Positions 24,084 through 32,070 of a stretch of DNA of 64,000 nucleotides are shown piece after piece. The notes under the pieces were generated by a model. The model was not told where the DNA came from. It did no database searches and saw only the letters and a list, made by a program, of their open reading frames with translations. Source of the DNA: an uncultured Isoptericola sp. (GTDB lineage: Bacteria; Actinomycetota; Actinomycetes; Actinomycetales; Cellulomonadaceae); contig CANMFP010000014.1 in NCBI GenBank assembly GCA_947497265.1, positions 25,257 to 89,256 of the forward strand, written 5' to 3'. Both the position numbers and the translations under genes were made by a program. Numbering within the stretch: the first letter of the stretch is position 1; every line of letters starts with the position of its first letter.

Positions 24084-26750
24084 TCAGGCGTGGACGTCGA
24101 CCGACGCCTCCCATCGCAGCACGCCGACGTCCCGGCCCAGCTCCGCCGTGACGCGATCCAGGACGTCCGCCGCCGTCAGGTGCCCGTCGCTCGGCTCGGT
24201 CGTGGCGACCCGCCGCACGTGGGCACCAGGGTCGAGCGCCGCGGAGAGCCGCGCCGCACGGTGCTGTGCCGACCGGTCGTCCTGCCCGTCCAGCAGCACG
24301 GCGATGCCCGAGATCCCGACGGCGGTGGCGCAGTCGTCCTCGTCGATCTCCCCCCGCAGGCGGCGCAGGACGGCGCGGGTCGGCGGCCCGGGCAGCGACA
24401 CGGCCAGCACCTGCCACGCGTACGCGGGCAGCCGCCGGCGCCGACGGATCGCCCGCTCCAGCCGGTCGACGAACAGCTCGTGCGCGACGAGGCCGGTCTC
24501 CCGGTCCACGAAGGGCCGGTCGACGGGGACCGACAGCTGCGACGTCGCCTGCCCGACCAGGGCCATCGACCCGACCAGCCGGGCGGGTCGGTCGCCGGCG
24601 TCGTGCACCGTCACCGCCCGGCACCGGACCCTCAGGTACGTGCCGTCGGCGTGCCGGATGCGGTGCTCCACGTCCAGCGGCTCCCGCGTGCCGGAGAGCT
24701 GCGCGGCGACGGCGGCGTGCACGCGCCGCACGTCCTCCGGGTGCACCCGGGAGAACCACTCGCGCGGGTCGTCGGCGAGCGAGCTCCGGTCCTGCCCCAC
24801 CGTCCTGGCCCACACCTCCGAGTAGCGCACGGTCCCGGCGTCGACGTCCCAGTCCCACGTGCCGTCGTCGGAGGCGATCGAGACCAGCGCAGAACGCTCC
24901 TCGACCTCCGCGACGTCGTGCGCCAGCGCCCGTTCGCGCTCCGCCTCCTCGACCAGCCGACGGCGCTGGTCCAGCAGGGAGGCCAGCGACTCCTCCGCCT
25001 CGAGCGCCACGGCGAGCATCGCGGCCCAGTGGTTGTAGCGGGCGCGGGTGCTGGTCGCCCGCGAGTCGACGAGCCCGCCGACGGCCAGGAAGCCCCGGTC
25101 GCTGCGGCCGAACGCGACCGGCACGACCACGGTGAGCGACCGCGGGTCCGTGAGGGCCGGCGGCGGGAACTCCTGCGAGGGCATCGTACGGCCCACGAGG
25201 TTCTCCCCCGCGCCGCCCCGTGCGCCGACGATGCGGAGCACCCGCTCGCCGGGCCGCGCCGGGTCGTCCTCCCACAGGGCGAGCGCCGCCGTCGACGTCC
25301 GCCCCCGGGGCATCCAGTCCAGCCGGCGCAACGACTCGCCGTCGGCGCGCATCAGCTCGAGGTCGACGAGGTTCTGGTCGACGAGGTCCTGCTCGAGCCG
25401 TCCGGCGCGCGCCAGGTCGCCGTGGGCGCAACCCCGGGCGAGGGCGACGACGATCTGGCAGAGCGCCTCCTCGACGGCGTCGGCCGCATCGGACTCGAGC
25501 CCGGCGACCACGACCGGGCCGTCGCCGCGCGCCTCGGCCGCGACGGCACGGTCGGCGAGCCGCTCGCGCACCCGTACGCTCTCGAGGCGCAACGCCGGGA
25601 CGAGCTGTTCGAGCGCACCGGGACCGGGCCGCAGGGTCGCCGTGCGGTCCCCGAGCGCGCGCAGCGCGGTGGCCGGCGGTTGCTGGGCGGTCGCGACGCT
25701 CGCCTCGACGAGCTGGCGCACCATCGTGAGCCAGGCCTCGGTCGCCCCGGGGTTGCGCACGCCGTCGGCGCGCGCGAACACCACTCGGGCCACCGTGCCG
25801 AGCGGGTCCGGGTCGCAGGCCGGCGTGCTGCCCTGTACCACCACGGTGCTGCGGGTCCCGCGCGCACAGCCACAGGACTCGCGCATCACCAGGGCCGAGA
25901 CGTCCAGCCGGTGCGTACCGCTGACGCGCTCTCCGCGTGCCCGCGCCAGCACGAGCTCGGCGGCCAGCTCGCCGACCGTGTCGTGCATGGGGTCCACCGA
26001 CGACAACCGAGGCCAGGTGCGGGCACCCACGTCCGAGTTGTCGAACCCGACGACGGCCTGGACGGAGGGGGCGTCGAGCCCGGACAGGTGCAGCCCGCGC
26101 AGGAACCCGACCGCGTTGCGGTCGGTGGCCGCGACGGTCGCCGTCGTGGCCATGCCCTGCTCGGCCAGCCGGCGAGCGACCGCCTCCGCCGCGGCCTCCT
26201 GGTTGTCGCGGGTCCGGTAGACGTGCTCGGGCGCGTGGTCCAGGCCGTGCGCCGCGAGCGCGTCGCGGAACGCGTCGTAACGTTCGGCGATGTCTCGCTG
26301 GTCGGTGCTCCCGAGGAACCCGATGCTGCGGTGGCCGTGCTCGACCAGGTGGTCGACGGCGGCCCGGACCCCACCGACGTTGTCCGGAGACACCGCGGGC
26401 GCCCGGAGGTCGTCGGGCGGCACACCGAGCGTCACGACCGGGATGCCCGTCGCGTCGAGGCGCCGCAGCTCCGCGTCGGCGAGCGCCGTCGTGACCACGA
26501 CGAGCCCGTCGTAGGCGCTCAGGCCCGGTGCGGTGCGACGGTAGGGCGGTACGGGGAACTCGTCGCGGTCGATGTCGGCCGGATAGGTCTGGACCGCGAC
26601 GAGCCGGTGCCCCTCGGAGCGCAGCACGCGGGCCATCCCGGCGAGCATCCGTCCGAAGTAGTAGCCGCCCACGACCGGGCACAGCACACCGATCGTCAAC
26701 GTCTTGCCTGGTCCTCTGCCTGCCTGTGTCCACATCGACACCTGCACCAC
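24084..26750 (-). CDS. Sugar-binding (LacI-type PBP) / PAS / degenerate GGDEF protein
   Basis: An 888-residue protein without signal peptide or membrane helix, so probably cytosolic. Residues about 18-290 form a periplasmic-binding-like domain of the LacI effector type (TIGVLCPVVGGYYFGRMLAG, VVTLGVPPDDL, HRSIGFLGSTDQRD, VVGFDNSD). It has no helix-turn-helix and ends in the RESCGCARG block seen in PBP-GGDEF fusions. A middle helical region with a coiled coil (about 575-620) leads to a PAS domain (about 625-735, GTWDWDVDAGTVRYSEVW, RVHPEDVRRV, RIRHADGTYLRV). The C-terminus keeps a GGDEF opening (DRETGLVAHELFVDRLERAI), but GISGIAVLLDG replaces GGDEFAVLL, so no cyclase activity is expected. GTG 26750 or 26747, or ATG 26735, are possible starts. 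It is divergent from the LacI gene. Confidence 0.82.
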   Translation of the reverse strand: MVQVSMWTQAGRGPGKTLTIGVLCPVVGGYYFGRMLAGMARVLRSEGHRLVAVQTYPADIDRDEFPVPPYRRTAPGLSAYDGLVVVTTALADAELRRLDATGIPVVTLGVPPDDLRAPAVSPDNVGGVRAAVDHLVEHGHRSIGFLGSTDQRDIAERYDAFRDALAAHGLDHAPEHVYRTRDNQEAAAEAVARRLAEQGMATTATVAATDRNAVGFLRGLHLSGLDAPSVQAVVGFDNSDVGARTWPRLSSVDPMHDTVGELAAELVLARARGERVSGTHRLDVSALVMRESCGCARGTRSTVVVQGSTPACDPDPLGTVARVVFARADGVRNPGATEAWLTMVRQLVEASVATAQQPPATALRALGDRTATLRPGPGALEQLVPALRLESVRVRERLADRAVAAEARGDGPVVVAGLESDAADAVEEALCQIVVALARGCAHGDLARAGRLEQDLVDQNLVDLELMRADGESLRRLDWMPRGRTSTAALALWEDDPARPGERVLRIVGARGGAGENLVGRTMPSQEFPPPALTDPRSLTVVVPVAFGRSDRGFLAVGGLVDSRATSTRARYNHWAAMLAVALEAEESLASLLDQRRRLVEEAERERALAHDVAEVEERSALVSIASDDGTWDWDVDAGTVRYSEVWARTVGQDRSSLADDPREWFSRVHPEDVRRVHAAVAAQLSGTREPLDVEHRIRHADGTYLRVRCRAVTVHDAGDRPARLVGSMALVGQATSQLSVPVDRPFVDRETGLVAHELFVDRLERAIRRRRRLPAYAWQVLAVSLPGPPTRAVLRRLRGEIDEDDCATAVGISGIAVLLDGQDDRSAQHRAARLSAALDPGAHVRRVATTEPSDGHLTAADVLDRVTAELGRDVGVLRWEASVDVHA

Positions 26751-26817
26751 CGTCCTCGCAGTCGAGTCCTGCGTGCGTCCCCCGCAGGTGCATCATGCCC
26801 TGAAAACCGGCAGAGTG

Positions 26818-26831
26818 TGGAAGCGTGCCCA
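26818..26831. promoter_or_regulatory. CebR-like box over the lacI start codon
   Basis: TGGAAGCGTGCCCA, 13 of 14 bases equal to the plus-strand box before GH48 (TGGAAGCGTTCCCA, 24019). It contains the GTG start codon of the LacI gene and lies 68 bp from the start of the divergent sensor gene, so it could give autoregulation of both. Confidence 0.6.
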
Positions 26832-27874
26832 GAATCCCCGCCAGCGGCGGCACGCGTCCGGCCCCTGGACGGCGCGTCACGATCACCGACGTCGCCCGTG
26901 CCGCCGGCGTCTCCATCGCCGTGGTGTCCTACGCGCTCAACGGACGGCAGGGAGTGTCCGAGAGCACCCGTCGCCACGTGCTCAAGGTGGCCGACGACCT
27001 CGACTGGCGTCCCAGTGCCGCTGCCCGGTCGATGCGGTCCGGGGCGGTGGCGAGCGTCGGGCTCCAGGTCCTCGACGGCGTCGGCGTGTCCCACAGCCGC
27101 TCGGCGGGGCTCGACCTCGCCGGCGGCCTGCGTGGGGTGCTCGACACCGTCGCGCTCTCCGTCGAGGTCGCGGCGGACCGCACGGCGGGCGCCACGGACC
27201 TCGAGCGGGCCTGGAGCGAGCGGCGGCACACCGCGTTCGTCGTCCAGGACCTGCTGCTGGACGACCCGCGCACCCGCGCCGCGGCCCGGGTCGGCGCGCA
27301 GGTGGTGGGCGTCACGCCGTCCGGCCTGGGGACCGCCGGGGTGGAGCGCGGCGTGTGGTTCGACGGTGACGCGGAGGCCGCCGTCGGGCGCTACCTCGTG
27401 GACCTGGGCCACCGGCACCTCGTGCTGCTGGTCACGGAGGCCGACAGGGACGTGGCCCGCGCTCTGCACGCGGGCCTGCTGGCGGCCACCGCCGGTCTCG
27501 TGGCGACGGTGGACGTGGTCGAGGCGGGGTCGGCACCGGCGGCCGGTGCCGCGGCCGCACGTCTCCTCGCGGACGAGCAGCGGCCGACGGCGGTGGTCAC
27601 CGACGGCGACGTGACGGCGCTGGCGGTGCTGGAGGCCGCGCGGCACCGCGGGCTGGAGGTGCCCTGGGACGTCTCCGTGGTCTCCGGCGCGGACGCCGAC
27701 ACCTGCCGCCTCGTGGACCCGCAGCTCACCGCGATCGCCCGTCCGTGGCAGGACCTCGCCGCAGCCGTGGCGTCGGCGCTGCGGATCGCCCCGCAGACGC
27801 CTGCCGAGGTGCCGGCCGCACGCCTGGTGATCCGTGGCACGACGGCTCCGCCGTCGGTCCCCGGGATCCCCTAA
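26825..27874 (+). CDS. LacI family transcriptional regulator of the cellulase locus
   Basis: A 349-residue regulator. The N-terminal DNA-binding region is VTITDVARAAGVSIAVVSYA with NGRQGVSESTRRHVLKVADD (about residues 18-60), including the hinge helix. The rest is a somewhat divergent LacI effector domain (ERRHTAFVVQDLLLDD, DLGHRHLVLLVTEADRD, PWDVSVVSGADAD). It probably represses the neighbouring hydrolase genes and responds to a cello-oligosaccharide, as CebR and CelR do. This is inferred from position and from the boxes around it. The stop codon lies within the shared site CCCTAAACGTTTC that precedes GH6. The GTG start is inside a similar box. Confidence 0.9.
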   Translation: MPRIPASGGTRPAPGRRVTITDVARAAGVSIAVVSYALNGRQGVSESTRRHVLKVADDLDWRPSAAARSMRSGAVASVGLQVLDGVGVSHSRSAGLDLAGGLRGVLDTVALSVEVAADRTAGATDLERAWSERRHTAFVVQDLLLDDPRTRAAARVGAQVVGVTPSGLGTAGVERGVWFDGDAEAAVGRYLVDLGHRHLVLLVTEADRDVARALHAGLLAATAGLVATVDVVEAGSAPAAGAAAARLLADEQRPTAVVTDGDVTALAVLEAARHRGLEVPWDVSVVSGADADTCRLVDPQLTAIARPWQDLAAAVASALRIAPQTPAEVPAARLVIRGTTAPPSVPGIP

Positions 27875-27881
27875 ACGTTTC
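27869..27881 (+). promoter_or_regulatory. Shared cellulase-operon site, copy B
   Basis: CCCTAAACGTTTC, overlapping the lacI stop codon, 105 bp upstream of the GH6 start. It is identical to copies A and C. Confidence 0.75.
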
Positions 27882-27893
27882 ACCAGGTGCGCG

Positions 27894-27907
27894 TGGGAGC
27901 GCAACCA
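27894..27907 (+). promoter_or_regulatory. CebR/CelR-like box upstream of GH6
   Basis: TGGGAGCGCAACCA, 12 of 14 bases equal to TGGGAGCGCTCCCA, starting 12 bp after the shared site. The left half-site is perfect. Confidence 0.6.
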
Positions 27908-27924
27908 GGACACGTTGGGGACGT

Positions 27925-27962
27925 CGGGCCGACAGCCCGGCGCACGGGCGACGACGCCCGTG
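27925..27962 (+). promoter_or_regulatory. Two hairpins in the GH6 leader
   Basis: CGGGC-CGACA-GCCCG (27925-27939) and CACGGGCG-ACGA-CGCCCGTG (27943-27962) lie between the operator region and the GGAGG ribosome-binding site of GH6. They could stabilise the mRNA or modulate translation. Confidence 0.45.
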
Positions 27963-27985
27963 CTCCCGAACTCCTGGAGGATCCC

Positions 27986-30298
27986 GTGCGATCACGATCC
28001 TTGCGGCCCCGCAACGTCGCGGTGACCAGGCCCGTCGCCGTGGCGGCGACGCTGGCCCTGGCCGCCGTCCCCCTCGTGGGGGCCACGACCACCGCCTCGG
28101 CGGCGGAGCGGGTCGACAACCCGTTCGTCGGCGCCGACCAGTACGTGAACTCCTACTGGTCCGAGAACGTCGTCGACGCGGCCGCGGAAGCCGGCGGCGA
28201 CCTCGGCCAAGACATGCTCGCCGTCGCCGACACGCCCACCTCCGTGTGGATGGACCGCACCACGGCCATCGCGGGCAACGAGGACGGTCCCGGCCTGCGC
28301 CACCACCTCGACGCCGCGCTGGAGCAGCAGCAGGGCGACACCCCCCTGGTGTTCAACCTGGTGATCTACAACCTGCCGGGTCGCGACTGCTTCGCGCTCG
28401 CGTCCCAGGGGCTGGTCCCGGCCACGCCGGAAGGCATGGAGCACTACAAGACCGAGTACGTCGACGTCATCGCCGACATGCTCGCCGAACCGCAGTACGC
28501 CGACCTGCGTGTCGTGGCGACCATCGAGCCGGACTCCCTGCCGAACCTCGTCACCAACACCTCCGAACCCGCCTGCCAGACGGCGGCGCCGTACTACCGC
28601 GAGGGCGTCGCCTACACCCTCGACCGGCTGTACGAGGCCGGGAACGTGTACTCCTACATCGACGCCGCCCACGCGGGCTGGCTCGGCTGGGAGTCGAACG
28701 CCGGACCGGCCGCCCAGGTGTTCGCCGAGGTCGTGGAGTCCACGGAGCACGGCTACGACACCGTCACCGGGTTCGTCACCAACACGGCGAACTCGACGCC
28801 GTTGCGCGAGCCGTTCCTCGACGACGTGAACTTCACCAGCGGCACGTTCGTGCGCCAGGCGGACTTCTACGAGTGGAACACGGACTTCGACGAGCTCGAC
28901 TGGACGGAGCACCTCTACGACGAGGTGACCGCCGCCGGGTTCCCCTCCGACATCGGCATGCTCATCGACACGTCCCGCAACGGCTGGGGCGGCCCCGACC
29001 GGCCCACCGCCGAGAGCACCTCGACGGACCTCGACACCTACGTCGACGAGTCGCGGGCCGACCGCCGCAACCACCGCGGCGCCTGGTGCAACCCGGACGG
29101 CGCCGGCCTCGGCGAGCGCCCGACGGTCAGCCCGACCGACAACGCCGGTTCGCACCTGCACGCCTATGTGTGGGTCAAGCCCCCGGGCGAGTCGGACGGC
29201 AACTCCGAGCCGGTCGACAACGACCAGGGCAAGGGCTTCGACCGGATGTGCGACCCGACCTACTCGGAGCAGGACCGCCTCGGCGGGAACCTCACGGGCG
29301 CCCTGCCGAACGCCCCGGTGGCGGGCCAGTGGTTCCAGGACCAGTTCGAGATGCTGGTGGCGAACGCGTACCCGCCGATCGACGGCGGCACCGTCGACCC
29401 CGACACCGAGGCGCCGACGGCGCCCGGCAACGTCGAGGCCACGGGCACCACGAGCACGTCGGTCGACCTGTCCTGGGACGCCTCGAGCGACGACACCGGT
29501 GTGACGCGGTACACGGTCCTCGTCGACGGTGAGACGGCCGGGACGAGCGCGACGACGTCGCACACCCTCACCGGGCTGACGCCGTCGTCCACCTACGAGG
29601 TGACCGTCACCGCGCGCGACGCGGCCGGCAACACCTCGGCCGCGTCCGCACCTGTCACGGTGACGACCGACGAGGCCACGGGTGGCGAGGACACGCAGGC
29701 ACCCACCGTGCCGACCGGCCTCGCCGCGGGCGACGTGACGTCGTCGTCGGTGGAGCTCACCTGGGACGCCGCCAGCGACGACACGGGCGTGGCCGGCTAC
29801 CTGGTGCACCGCGACGGCGACGAGGTCGCCGACGTGTCGGGAACCTCCGCCACGGACTCCGGCCTCGATGCGGGCACCGCGTACTCCTACACGGTGACCG
29901 CGTACGACGCGGCCGGCAACACCTCGGCGGCCTCGACGGCCCTGTCGGTGACCACCGAGGAGGGTGGGACCACCCCGGCCGGCGACTGCACCGTCGACTA
30001 CTCGGTGAACTCCTGGAACTCCGGGTTCACCGGGTCCTTCGTGGTGACGAACGACTCCGACGCCGCGATCGACGGCTGGGAGCTCACGTTCACCTTCGCC
30101 GACGGCCAGACCATCGACCAGATCTGGTCCGCACAGGCCTCGCAGAGCGGGTCCGCGGTGACGATCACGCCGGCGGCGTGGTCGACGACGATCGCGGCCG
30201 GCGGGTCGGTGACGTTCGGCTTCAACGGGTCGCACTCCGGCACCAACACGGCACCGGACGACTTCGCCCTCGACGGCGTGGCCTGCGACATCGCCTGA
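27986..30298 (+). CDS. GH6 cellobiohydrolase with two FN3 modules and CBM2, secreted
   Basis: A 770-residue exported cellulase. Order: signal peptide (to about 39, ASA cleavage), GH6 catalytic domain (about 42-470), two fibronectin III modules (about 472-560 and 570-658), CBM2 (about 669-770). GH6 marks: VFNLVIYNLPGRDC, the catalytic-acid region ATIEPDSLPNLV, YSYIDAAHAGWLGWE, GMLIDTSRNGWGG and GAWCNPDGAGLGERP. The length and modules resemble Cellulomonas fimi CbhA, so non-reducing-end exo-action is likely. The GTG start follows GGAGG. It faces GH48 across the regulator genes. Confidence 0.96.
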   Translation: MRSRSLRPRNVAVTRPVAVAATLALAAVPLVGATTTASAAERVDNPFVGADQYVNSYWSENVVDAAAEAGGDLGQDMLAVADTPTSVWMDRTTAIAGNEDGPGLRHHLDAALEQQQGDTPLVFNLVIYNLPGRDCFALASQGLVPATPEGMEHYKTEYVDVIADMLAEPQYADLRVVATIEPDSLPNLVTNTSEPACQTAAPYYREGVAYTLDRLYEAGNVYSYIDAAHAGWLGWESNAGPAAQVFAEVVESTEHGYDTVTGFVTNTANSTPLREPFLDDVNFTSGTFVRQADFYEWNTDFDELDWTEHLYDEVTAAGFPSDIGMLIDTSRNGWGGPDRPTAESTSTDLDTYVDESRADRRNHRGAWCNPDGAGLGERPTVSPTDNAGSHLHAYVWVKPPGESDGNSEPVDNDQGKGFDRMCDPTYSEQDRLGGNLTGALPNAPVAGQWFQDQFEMLVANAYPPIDGGTVDPDTEAPTAPGNVEATGTTSTSVDLSWDASSDDTGVTRYTVLVDGETAGTSATTSHTLTGLTPSSTYEVTVTARDAAGNTSAASAPVTVTTDEATGGEDTQAPTVPTGLAAGDVTSSSVELTWDAASDDTGVAGYLVHRDGDEVADVSGTSATDSGLDAGTAYSYTVTAYDAAGNTSAASTALSVTTEEGGTTPAGDCTVDYSVNSWNSGFTGSFVVTNDSDAAIDGWELTFTFADGQTIDQIWSAQASQSGSAVTITPAAWSTTIAAGGSVTFGFNGSHSGTNTAPDDFALDGVACDIA

Positions 30299-30302
30299 CC
30301 CC

Positions 30303-30328
30303 GCGGGGGCGGCTCCGGCCGCCCCCGC
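30303..30328. terminator. Hairpin after GH6
   Basis: Perfect 10-bp stem GCGGGGGCGG / CCGCCCCCGC with a 6-nt loop, starting 5 bp after the GH6 stop. Terminator or mRNA 3'-stabiliser. Confidence 0.6.
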
Positions 30329-30337
30329 CCCCGTTCT

Positions 30338-30368
30338 CCGCGGCCGGGGTTTCGTACCCCGGCCGCGG
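30338..30368. promoter_or_regulatory. Strong hairpin just upstream of GH10
   Basis: Perfect 13-bp stem CCGCGGCCGGGGT / ACCCCGGCCGCGG with loop TTCGT, ending 26 bp before the GH10 ATG. With the hairpin at 30303 it could attenuate or process a GH6-GH10 transcript. No LacI-type site is visible in this 95-bp gap. Confidence 0.6.
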
Positions 30369-30393
30369 ATTCCACCTTCTTCTCGGAGGAACC

Positions 30394-31848
30394 ATGCGAT
30401 CCCGTCCAGAAAACGATATCGACCGGCGCGCGCGCCGCACGACCGCCGCGGTCTCCACCGTGGCCCTGGCCGGCGGTGCCTTGCTCGCCGGGGGCATGCT
30501 GCTCAGTCCGGCGCAGGCGGCCGAACCCGTCTACGAGCCCCTCCGCGACGCCGCGGAGCGCCAGGGCGTCACGCTCGGCTTCGCCCTGACGCCCGGGCAC
30601 CTGAACCAGCCCGGCTACCGGGAGATCGCCGAGCGCGAGTTCGACCTCGTCGTCGCGGAGAACGCGATGAAGTGGGACGCCACGGAACCCAGCCAGGGCA
30701 GCTTCAGCTGGGGCCAGGCCGACCAGGTGGTGGACTTCGCCGCCGCGCAGGACGCCGACCTCTACGGCCACACCCTCGTCTGGCACTCCCAGCTGCCCGG
30801 CTGGGCCGAGAGCATCTCCGACCCCGCCCGCCTGCGCGACGCGATGTACGACCACATCGACGCCGTGGCCGGCCGGTACGCCGACGACGTGGACTCCTGG
30901 GACGTCGTCAACGAGATGTGGGAGGGGGACGGCAGCCGGCGCCAGAGCGTCTTCCAGCGGGTGCTCGGCGACGGGTACATCGCCGACGCCCTGACCCGGG
31001 CCCGCCAGGCCGCGCCCGACGCCGACCTCTGCCTGAACGACTACAGCACGGACGGCATCAACGCGAAGTCGACGGCGATGTACAACCTGGTGGCCGACCT
31101 CCTCGCCGACGGCGTCCCGATCGACTGCGTGGGCTTCCAGTCGCACCTCATCGTGGGGCAGGTGCCGAGCAGCTACCAGCAGAACCTGCAGCGGTTCGCC
31201 GACCTCGGCGTCGACGTCCGCATCACCGAGCTGGACATCCGGATGAACGTCCCGGCCTCGCAGAACGACCTGACCCGGCAGGCGCAGGACTACCGCACGG
31301 TGGTCGAGGCGTGCCTCGCCGTCGACCGCTGCACCGGCGTGACCGTGTGGGGCATCGACGACGGCCACTCCTGGGTGCCCGACGTGTTCCCCGGCGAGGG
31401 CGCGGCGCTTCCGTGGGACGCGCAGTACCAGGCCAAGCCCGCCTACTCCGCGATCGCCGAGGCGCTCGGTGCGCAGGTCGAGGGCGACCCCGACCCGGAC
31501 CCGACCGACCCAGGCGACCCCGGTGACCCGGGCGACGCCGCGTGCGAGGTGACCTGGACGAACGCCGGCTGGGACACCGGGTACACCGGCACGGTCGTCC
31601 TGACGAACACCGGCGACGCCGCCTGGTCGTCCTGGACGCTCACGGCCGACCTGCCGGCCGGGCAGACGCTGACGAACGGCTGGTCCGCCGACTGGTCGCA
31701 GTCCGGCGCGACGCTGACCGCCCGGAATGCCGCATGGAACGGCTCGGTGCCCGCGGGCGGCTCGGTACAGATCGGCTACAACGCCACGCACGGCGGCAGC
31801 AGCGCGGTGCCGACGCAGTACACGGTCAACGGCGCCGACTGCGCCTGA
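30394..31848 (+). CDS. GH10 endo-xylanase with CBM2, secreted
   Basis: A 484-residue exported xylanase. Order: signal peptide (to about 43, with an RRARRTT stretch that might suit Tat export), GH10 barrel (about 46-352), Asp/Pro linker, CBM2 (about 384-484). Catalytic Glu residues are in DVVNEMWEG (acid/base) and ITELDIRM (nucleophile); VVAENAMKWDATEP and TLVWHSQLPGW are classic GH10 blocks. The ATG follows GGAGGA. It lies 95 bp after GH6 and probably shares its transcript in part, since it has no visible operator of its own. A large terminator follows. Confidence 0.96.
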   Translation: MRSRPENDIDRRARRTTAAVSTVALAGGALLAGGMLLSPAQAAEPVYEPLRDAAERQGVTLGFALTPGHLNQPGYREIAEREFDLVVAENAMKWDATEPSQGSFSWGQADQVVDFAAAQDADLYGHTLVWHSQLPGWAESISDPARLRDAMYDHIDAVAGRYADDVDSWDVVNEMWEGDGSRRQSVFQRVLGDGYIADALTRARQAAPDADLCLNDYSTDGINAKSTAMYNLVADLLADGVPIDCVGFQSHLIVGQVPSSYQQNLQRFADLGVDVRITELDIRMNVPASQNDLTRQAQDYRTVVEACLAVDRCTGVTVWGIDDGHSWVPDVFPGEGAALPWDAQYQAKPAYSAIAEALGAQVEGDPDPDPTDPGDPGDPGDAACEVTWTNAGWDTGYTGTVVLTNTGDAAWSSWTLTADLPAGQTLTNGWSADWSQSGATLTARNAAWNGSVPAGGSVQIGYNATHGGSSAVPTQYTVNGADCA

Positions 31849-31864
31849 CGCCGTCCGCCTCGCC

Positions 31865-31918
31865 GTGGGGACGAGACCCGCGGGCCTCCTGAGGAGGTCC
31901 TGCCGGTCTCGTCCCCAC
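31865..31918. terminator. Terminator after GH10
   Basis: A 14-bp perfect outer stem GTGGGGACGAGACC / GGTCTCGTCCCCAC encloses a second palindrome (CCTCCTGAGGAGG). It separates the GH6-GH10 unit from the GH74 promoter. Confidence 0.85.
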
Positions 31919-31930
31919 AGCCGTGTGCGG

Positions 31931-31943
31931 CCCTAAACGTTTC
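31931..31943 (+). promoter_or_regulatory. Shared cellulase-operon site, copy C
   Basis: CCCTAAACGTTTC, identical to copies A and B, 127 bp upstream of the GH74 start. Confidence 0.75.
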
Positions 31944-31967
31944 TCACGGCGGGTGCACCCTGCCCAT

Positions 31968-31983
31968 GTCGAAGCGCTTCGAC
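31968..31983 (+). promoter_or_regulatory. 16-bp palindromic operator before GH74
   Basis: GTCGAAGCGCTTCGAC, a perfect palindrome with the GAAGCGCTTC core common to LacI-family operators. It starts 24 bp after copy C and directly abuts a -10-like TAGCCT, so a bound repressor would cover the promoter. Confidence 0.75.
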
Positions 31984-31989
31984 TAGCCT
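31984..31989 (+). promoter_or_regulatory. -10 element of GH74
   Basis: TAGCCT immediately after the palindrome. A start near 31996 would give a leader of about 75 nt. Confidence 0.45.
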
Positions 31990-32070
31990 GCGGCAGGACA
32001 CGACGACGTGTCGCCCGGGCCGGACCACCGGTCGCGGCCCGGTCCGTCCGCACCGAGGAGTGAGAATCGG

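Noticed and set aside
23769..27614. Very long plus-strand open frame (1281 codons) across the sensor gene
   Set aside because: It is antisense to GH48 and the sensor gene, Arg/Pro/Gly-rich with no family pattern, and is a by-product of high G+C.
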